From positions 1 to 9,692 of the forward strand of contig JAAYZL010000135.1 of NCBI GenBank assembly GCA_012514855.1: a stretch of 9,692 nucleotides of DNA. The letters run 5' to 3'. Every line of letters begins with the position of its first letter. Within the stretch, counting starts at the first letter, position 1. Of this stretch, positions 5,993-9,692 are shown one piece after another. The position numbers and the translations under genes were made by a program. This DNA comes from Clostridiales bacterium. Its GTDB lineage: Bacteria; Bacillota_A; Clostridia; Christensenellales; Aristaeellaceae. A model generated the notes under the pieces. It saw nothing but the letters and a program-made list of their open reading frames with translations, did not search any database and was not told where the DNA came from.

Positions 5993-6610
5993 ATGGAGTA
6001 CAGGGAGATCGACATGAGGACCTACCCCCGCCGCGCGCACTTCGATTACTTCCGCGCGATGGCGTACCCGTACGTGGGGCTGACGGCCGAGGTCGACGTG
6101 ACGAACGTCGTCCGCCGGGCGAAGGAGCAGGGGAATCCGTTCTTCCTGACGCTTCTGCACGCGGCCGGGAACGCGGCGAACGACGTCCCGAGCTTCCGCC
6201 AGCGCATCCGCGGCGACGGAATCGTCGAGTACGCGCGCTGCCCGACCTCGCACACGGTGATGAAGCCGGACGGCACGTACGTCTACTGCGCTTCCGATCC
6301 CTCGCTTCCGCTTCCGGAGTTCCTCGAAGAGACCGCCAAGCGGCAGGCCGAGGCGATAAAATCCGGCGCGCTGCGCGAGGAGGTCGGGGTCGAGGCGCTG
6401 TTCTTTATCTCGTGCCTCCCGTGGATGTCGTACACGGCGCTCGTCCAGCCCGTGCCGCGCCCGGCCGACTCGAACCCGCGGATCACCTGGGGCAAATACT
6501 TCGACCGGGACGGGAGGAAGATTCTGCCGCTCTCGGTGCTCGTCAACCACGCGCTCGTCGACGGAAAACAGATCGCGGACTTCTACGACCGGCTCCGCGA
6601 GCGCACTTGA
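5993..6610 (+). CDS. CatA-like acetyltransferase (chloramphenicol acetyltransferase fold)
   Basis: This 205-residue protein aligns by eye along its length with type-A chloramphenicol acetyltransferases. It has N-terminal RRAHFDYFR (family RxxHFxxF), then SCLPWMSYTAL (family 'SALPWxSFT'), WGKYF, and the catalytic region NHALVDG with H186 as the general base and D190 as its partner. The canonical motif is HHxxxDG; here the first, non-catalytic His is Asn. These trimeric enzymes use acetyl-CoA to acetylate a hydroxyl group. Many chromosomal relatives in Clostridia are not shown to confer resistance, so the substrate is unknown and I give no cat symbol. The gene starts 9 nt after znuB with AGGAGG at 5982-5987, so it appears to be the last gene of the zinc operon. 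Why an acetyltransferase sits there is unclear; simple read-along is possible. Confidence 0.82.
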   Translation: MEYREIDMRTYPRRAHFDYFRAMAYPYVGLTAEVDVTNVVRRAKEQGNPFFLTLLHAAGNAANDVPSFRQRIRGDGIVEYARCPTSHTVMKPDGTYVYCASDPSLPLPEFLEETAKRQAEAIKSGALREEVGVEALFFISCLPWMSYTALVQPVPRPADSNPRITWGKYFDRDGRKILPLSVLVNHALVDGKQIADFYDRLRERT

Positions 6611-6634
6611 GCGCAAATTTTACATGCCCATTGC

Positions 6635-6663
6635 TTGCCAGCGGTGCCGGAATGTGCTATACT
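6635..6663 (+). promoter_or_regulatory. sigma-A promoter of infC-rpmI-rplT
   Basis: TTGCCA (6635-6640) and TATACT (6658-6663) are 17 nt apart. The predicted start is near 6669-6671, immediately before the structured leader. It begins 24 nt after the stop of the acetyltransferase gene. Confidence 0.82.
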
Positions 6664-6669
6664 CTTAAG

Positions 6670-6786
6670 GCAAAGCAGAAGCGACCACTTCTCACCCGGC
6701 GGCCAACGCCAGCCAGGGTTCTCATACGGGAAATCCCGTCGGCGCGGGTGCGTCGGGAGAGTGGCGTTGTATGCCACTCATTTTTT
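6670..6786 (+). ncRNA. infC operon leader with transcription attenuator (L20-leader type)
   Basis: Two exclusive folds are visible. In one, CCACT (6685-6689) plus CTC (6691-6693) pair with GAG (6757-6759) plus AGTGG (6760-6764), extended by ACCCG (6694-6698) with CGGGT (6745-6749), and with a small internal hairpin ACGGG-AAAT-CCCGT (6726-6739). In the other, GAGTGGC (6759-6765) pairs with GCCACTC (6773-6779) and is followed by A and six T (6781-6786), an intrinsic terminator. The two share 6759-6764, so they cannot coexist. In Bacillus the same operon is controlled by ribosomal protein L20, which binds the leader and promotes premature termination. The architecture here fits that model, but binding by L20 is inferred from family knowledge. 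Confidence 0.75.
6759..6786 (+). terminator. attenuator terminator in the infC leader
   Basis: A 7-bp stem GAGTGGC / GCCACTC has a 7-nt loop and a following T6 tract. It would end transcription before infC when the alternative upstream pairing is not formed. It may also catch read-through from the zinc operon, which has no visible terminator of its own. Confidence 0.85.
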
Positions 6787-6824
6787 GTTGCGCTTCGACA
6801 TTGAAAAACAGGAGGTGCGTCTCT

Positions 6825-7337
6825 ATCAACGATCTCATGATTAATGAGGAAATCCGCGACCGCGAAGTTCGAGTGGTGGATCAGAACGGCGAACAGCTTG
6901 GCATCATGCCCACGGCGCAGGCGCTGAGTCTGGCCGAGGAGCGCCAGCTCGATCTGGTAAAGATCGCGCCGCAGGCGCGTCCGCCGGTGTGCAAGATGAT
7001 GGACTACGGCAAGTTCCGCTTCGAACAATCCAAGCGCGAGCGTGAGGTTCGCAAAAATCAGAAGGTCATCTCCATCAAGGAAGTGCGCCTTTCCGCGACC
7101 ATCGAGGATCACGACGTCGACGTGAAGTACAGAAACGCCGTGAAGTTCCTGAAGGACGGCAACAAAATCAAGGTGACCATCCGCTTCCGCGGCCGCCAGA
7201 TCACCCACTCGGAGATCGGGCGCGAGGTCATGAAGCAGTTTGCCGAGCGGATCAAGGAATTCGGAAACGTGGAGCGCATGCCTTTGATCGAAGGTCGCAA
7301 CATGTCGATGATTATCGCTCCGCGCGAACAAAATTAA
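6825..7337 (+). CDS. infC: translation initiation factor IF-3
   Basis: IF-3 binds the 30S subunit, keeps 50S away and proofreads the start codon and initiator tRNA. The protein is 170 residues, normal for the family. The N-domain opens with [19 protein letters not shown] and includes the signature [11 protein letters not shown] (residues 57-67). A basic linker follows, then the C-domain with [17 protein letters not shown] and the ending [15 protein letters not shown]. The start choice matters: AGGAGGTG at 6810-6817 stands 9 nt before an in-frame ATC (6825), while the first suitable ATG (6837) is 21 nt away from GGAGG. An upstream in-frame ATG at 6771 lies inside the attenuator hairpin and gives non-homologous residues. 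IF-3 genes are known for AUU/AUC-type starts used in self-regulation, so ATC 6825 is preferred. It is the first gene of the operon with L35 and L20. Confidence 0.95.
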   Translation: MNDLMINEEIRDREVRVVDQNGEQLGIMPTAQALSLAEERQLDLVKIAPQARPPVCKMMDYGKFRFEQSKREREVRKNQKVISIKEVRLSATIEDHDVDVKYRNAVKFLKDGNKIKVTIRFRGRQITHSEIGREVMKQFAERIKEFGNVERMPLIEGRNMSMIIAPREQN

Positions 7338-7375
7338 AAACTTCGCGCATCCCAGGACGAGAGGAGGGACTACCC

Positions 7376-7570
7376 ATGCCCAAGCAGAAGACCCACAAGG
7401 GTGCGGCCAAGCGGTTTAACCTCACCAAGGGCGGCAAGGTGAAACACGCGCAGGCATTCAAGCGCCACATTCTTACGAAGAAGCCCACGAAGCGCACCCG
7501 CAACCTTCGCAAGGCGGCCTATCTGACCGCCGAGGCGAAGACCGTGAAAAAACTCATTCCGTATAAGTAA
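7376..7570 (+). CDS. rpmI: 50S ribosomal protein L35 (bL35)
   Basis: This is a 64-residue, very basic protein of exactly the usual bL35 size. The opening [14 protein letters not shown] and the middle [16 protein letters not shown] are characteristic of the family. It is a structural component of the large ribosomal subunit. The start ATG 7376 has GAGGAGGG (7361-7368) 7 nt upstream. It lies 38 nt after infC and 15 nt before rplT, in the conserved infC-rpmI-rplT order, so it shares the attenuated transcript. Confidence 0.98.
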   Translation: MPKQKTHKGAAKRFNLTKGGKVKHAQAFKRHILTKKPTKRTRNLRKAAYLTAEAKTVKKLIPYK

Positions 7571-7585
7571 GGAGGCGAATCCGAA

Positions 7586-7939
7586 ATGGCAAGAGTAAAG
7601 AGGGCCGTCAACGCCCTGAAAAAGCGTCGCAAGGTAATGAGGCTGGCCAAGGGCTACTTTGGCGCGATGAGCAAGCAGTACCGCGCTGCCAGCGAGCAGG
7701 TTCGCCGTTCGCTGCGCTACGCGTACGTAGGCCGCAAGCAGAAAAAGCGCGACTTCCGCAGGCTCTGGATCGCCCGCATCAACGCGGGCGCGCGCGCGAA
7801 CGGCCTGAGCTATTCCCGGATGATCAACGGCCTGAAGGTCGCCGGCGTCGACATCAACCGCAAGGTGCTGTCCGAGCTCGCCATCAGCGATCCCGGCGCT
7901 TTCACGGCCCTCGCCGAGAAGGCGAAGGCTGCGAAGTAG
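7586..7939 (+). CDS. rplT: 50S ribosomal protein L20 (bL20)
   Basis: This 117-residue basic protein matches bL20 in length and sequence, with [26 protein letters not shown] at the start, then [39 protein letters not shown] written as one long basic stretch, and a globular C-terminal domain around [25 protein letters not shown]20 binds 23S rRNA early in 50S assembly. In Bacillus it is also the repressor of its own operon through the leader RNA, and a leader of that kind is present upstream here. GGAGG at 7571-7575 precedes the ATG by 10 nt. It is the last gene before a strong terminator. Confidence 0.98.
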   Translation: MARVKRAVNALKKRRKVMRLAKGYFGAMSKQYRAASEQVRRSLRYAYVGRKQKKRDFRRLWIARINAGARANGLSYSRMINGLKVAGVDINRKVLSELAISDPGAFTALAEKAKAAK

Positions 7940-7957
7940 CAGAGGTCTTCCCATCGG

Positions 7958-7986
7958 CCCGCCGGTTTCCGGCGGGTTCATTTTTT
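7958..7986 (+). terminator. intrinsic terminator after rplT
   Basis: An 8-bp GC-only stem, CCCGCCGG (7958-7965) with CCGGCGGG (7969-7976), has a 3-nt loop and is followed by TTCATTTTTT (7977-7986). It begins 19 nt after the rplT stop and closes the translation operon. Confidence 0.92.
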
Positions 7987-8008
7987 GGGGAGGGGGCGCG
8001 CTTCCGGT

Positions 8009-8037
8009 TTGACAAGCGGCTTCCGCTCCTCTATAAT
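8009..8037 (+). promoter_or_regulatory. perfect-consensus sigma-A promoter of the lipid kinase gene
   Basis: TTGACA (8009-8014), a 17-nt spacer, and TATAAT (8032-8037): both boxes match the consensus exactly. The predicted start is near 8043-8045, leaving a 5' leader of only about 16 nt before the ATG at 8060. Confidence 0.92.
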
Positions 8038-8059
8038 GGGCGGGGAAGGGGGATTGCGC

Positions 8060-8950
8060 ATGGAGAGGCAACTGATCGTGTTGAACCCCCTCGCGGGAAA
8101 GCGGCAGGCCGAGCGGCACATCGACGAGATCAGGCAGATTCTCGAGCGCGACGGGATGCCCTCGGAGCTCTACAAGACCTCCGCGCGCGGCGACGCGCGC
8201 GGCGCGGTGCTCAATCGCGCCGGGGAGTTCGCGCGCATCGTGTGCATCGGCGGCGACGGGACGCTCAACGAGGTCATCTCCGGCCTCGTCGGGTCGGGGT
8301 TCGACCGGCCGCTCGGCTACATCCCCGCGGGCACGACGAACGACCTCGCGGCGAGCTACGGCCTCTCCAACGACCTCCTGAAGGCCGCGCGCAACGTCGT
8401 CGAGGGCGAGGCGATCTACATCGACGTCGGCTCCTTCAACGGGCGGCACTTCGCCTACACCGCGTCGTTCGGCGCGTTCACGCGCGCCGCGTACGCCGCT
8501 CCGCAGCAGGTCAAGAACGTGCTCGGGCACCTCGCGTACATCTTGGAGGGCGTGCGCGACGTCGCCCGAATCCGGCCGTACCGCGTCTCGTTCGAGGCCG
8601 ACGGCGAACACTTCGAGGAGGACTACATCTTCGGAACCGTCAGCAACTCGACGTCGATGGGCGGCGTGCTGCGCTTCGACCCGCGGCGCGTCGATCTGCA
8701 CGACGGCAAGTTCGAGATGCTGCTCGTGCGCGCGCCGGAGCACATCGGCCAGCTCGTGCTCGCGGCGGCGGCGCTGCAGCGGCAAAACTACGACAACGAG
8801 TTGTTGCGCTTCGTGTCCGCCGGGCGCATCGCCGCCGAGGCCGACCCCGAGATGGCGTGGACGCTCGACGGCGAGTACCAGCAGGGCGCCTTCGAGATCG
8901 AGATACGAAACCTCCACGACGCGGTTCGGCTGATCGTCTCCCGAAGATAA
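8060..8950 (+). CDS. diacylglycerol kinase-type lipid kinase (DagK/YegS family)
   Basis: This 296-residue soluble or membrane-associated kinase is of the DAGK catalytic-domain family. The N-terminus RQLIVLNPLAGKRQAE matches the family's opening (N-P-x-[AS]-G). The nucleotide-binding motif GGDGTLNE lies at residues 64-71, and GTTNDLA at 91-97. A beta-rich C-terminal domain follows (residues about 130-296, including LRFDPRRVDLHDGKFEM). Such enzymes phosphorylate diacylglycerol to phosphatidic acid; in Gram-positives DgkB recycles diacylglycerol from lipoteichoic acid synthesis. Related proteins use other lipids, so the exact substrate is not fixed. The start ATG 8060 has AAGGGGGA (8046-8053) upstream. 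An earlier in-frame ATG (8036) is in the -10 box. The gene stands under its own perfect promoter, and the next gene follows at 27 nt. Confidence 0.9.
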   Translation: MERQLIVLNPLAGKRQAERHIDEIRQILERDGMPSELYKTSARGDARGAVLNRAGEFARIVCIGGDGTLNEVISGLVGSGFDRPLGYIPAGTTNDLAASYGLSNDLLKAARNVVEGEAIYIDVGSFNGRHFAYTASFGAFTRAAYAAPQQVKNVLGHLAYILEGVRDVARIRPYRVSFEADGEHFEEDYIFGTVSNSTSMGGVLRFDPRRVDLHDGKFEMLLVRAPEHIGQLVLAAAALQRQNYDNELLRFVSAGRIAAEADPEMAWTLDGEYQQGAFEIEIRNLHDAVRLIVSRR

Positions 8951-8977
8951 GCGGGAGTTTTGCGGAGGAATCCACAG

Positions 8978-9649
8978 GTGGATATAAAGTTGTTTATGCA
9001 GGCGGCCGGGAAATTTCTGTCGGGCATTTTGCTGACGGCGGTTCTCTTGTTCGTTCCGGCGGGGACGATGGATTTCTGGAACGCCTGGCTATTCATGGGG
9101 TTGCTGTTTGTTCCCATGCTTATTGCCGGGGTTGTTTTGATGATGAAAAATCCCGGCCTATTGCGGAAGCGTTTGAACGCAAAGGAAAAAGAATCCGAGC
9201 AGAAAACCGTTATCTTGCTGGGGGGACTGATGTTCATCTGCGGCTTTGTCGTCGCAGGCTTGGATTATCGTTTTTGCTGGATGGTTTTGCCGAAGTGGGT
9301 TGTGATTGCGGCGGGCATCACGTTTCTTTTATCATATGTTTTGTTTGCGGAAGTTCTTCGGGAAAATACGTATTTGTCCAGGACGATAGAAATACAAAAA
9401 GAGCAAAAGATCATCGATACGGGGCTGTACGGCATCGTTCGGCATCCGATGTATGCGGCTACAATATTTCTGTTCCTGACCATGCCGCTGATATTGGGTT
9501 CCCTGTTCTCGTTTTTTATTTTCCTTTTGTATCCCGTTATCATGGTTAAGAGGATCAAAAACGAAGAAAAGGTGTTGGAAGAAGGGCTCCCCGGATATTC
9601 GGACTACAAAAAAAGGGTCGGATACCGAATCCTGCCGTTTGTCTGGTAG
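8978..9649 (+). CDS. isoprenylcysteine carboxyl methyltransferase-family integral membrane protein
   Basis: This is a 223-residue membrane protein. Hydrophobic helices lie at about residues 10-27, 34-56, 77-96, 101-122 and 155-188. The C-terminal part has the ICMT/PEMT-type cofactor-binding pattern: TGLYGIVRHPMYAA (the conserved RHP-x-Y) and later KNEEKVLEEGLPGYSDYKKRV (E-E ... F/Y-G-x-x-Y-x-x-Y in relatives). Family members transfer a methyl group from S-adenosylmethionine to lipid or prenyl substrates; bacterial targets are mostly unknown. I chose GTG 8978, with GGAGGAA at 8964-8970; an in-frame TTG at 8960 precedes that site and is less likely. The codon use differs sharply from all neighbours, with many TTT, AAA, GAA and ATT codons and A/T-ending third positions, which suggests recent acquisition. 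It lies 27 nt behind the lipid kinase gene and may be transcribed from the same promoter. Confidence 0.83.
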   Translation: MDIKLFMQAAGKFLSGILLTAVLLFVPAGTMDFWNAWLFMGLLFVPMLIAGVVLMMKNPGLLRKRLNAKEKESEQKTVILLGGLMFICGFVVAGLDYRFCWMVLPKWVVIAAGITFLLSYVLFAEVLRENTYLSRTIEIQKEQKIIDTGLYGIVRHPMYAATIFLFLTMPLILGSLFSFFIFLLYPVIMVKRIKNEEKVLEEGLPGYSDYKKRVGYRILPFVW

Positions 9650-9692
9650 CGCCAAGTCCCGATTGATCATCGGCGCGGCTTCCGTAAACAGG

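Noticed and set aside
5993..6610. Calling the CatA-like gene a chloramphenicol resistance determinant
   Set aside because: Fold and catalytic His are visible, but substrate residues cannot be judged, and chromosomal relatives often lack shown resistance activity.
6771..6824. ATG 6771 as the IF-3 start
   Set aside because: It lies in the loop and 3' arm of the attenuator terminator, and the added residues do not resemble IF-3.
7985..8059. Longer N-terminus for the lipid kinase
   Set aside because: The extension overlaps the rplT terminator and the perfect promoter; ATG 8060 has a ribosome binding site and matches the family's N-terminus.
9659..9673. Short dyad CCGAT/ATCGG after the last gene as a terminator
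   Set aside because: The stem is only 5 bp and no T tract follows before the window ends.

Overview
The window looks like a GC-rich member of the Bacillota (Clostridia-type; the exact order cannot be read from 9.7 kb). The evidence is the infC-rpmI-rplT operon behind a transcription-attenuating leader, strong AGGAGG-type ribosome binding sites before nearly every gene, consensus sigma-A promoters, a lipoprotein-type zinc-binding protein, and a zinc-uptake operon that carries its own Fur-family regulator. All genes found lie on the + strand. The many long open frames on the - strand are GC-driven shadows.

Region 1 (1-2858) is a tightly packed lipid-related operon. It holds the 3' end of an adenylating acyl ligase fused to an acyl/peptidyl carrier domain, a GPH/MelB-type membrane transporter, a PlsC-type acyltransferase and a small DUF4190-like membrane protein. 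Stops and starts touch or overlap, and a textbook terminator at 2887-2920 closes it. The gene set recalls the Aas/LplT/PlsC lysophospholipid-salvage logic of enterobacteria, built from other parts. This is an inference.

Region 2 (2945-6610) is a zinc-uptake operon: promoter with a possible Zur operator at the transcription start, zinc-binding lipoprotein (ZnuA/AdcA type), Fur-family regulator (probable Zur), ATPase (ZnuC) and permease (ZnuB). A CatA-like acetyltransferase lies 9 nt behind the permease. The zinc-binding lipoprotein has an eight-copy 18-bp tandem repeat coding for a Gln/Ala/Gly/Ser linker, and a separate duplicated His-rich loop. No terminator is visible after the acetyltransferase gene.

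Region 3 (6635-7986) is the translation operon infC-rpmI-rplT. It has its own promoter, a leader with two mutually exclusive hairpins (L20-leader type attenuator), a probable non-AUG (AUC) start for IF-3, and a strong terminator.

Region 4 (8009-9692) has a perfect consensus promoter driving a diacylglycerol/lipid kinase with a very short leader. It is followed by an integral-membrane methyltransferase of the isoprenylcysteine methyltransferase type, whose codon use is clearly more AT-rich than everything before it, suggesting acquisition by transfer. The last 43 bases hold nothing I can name.
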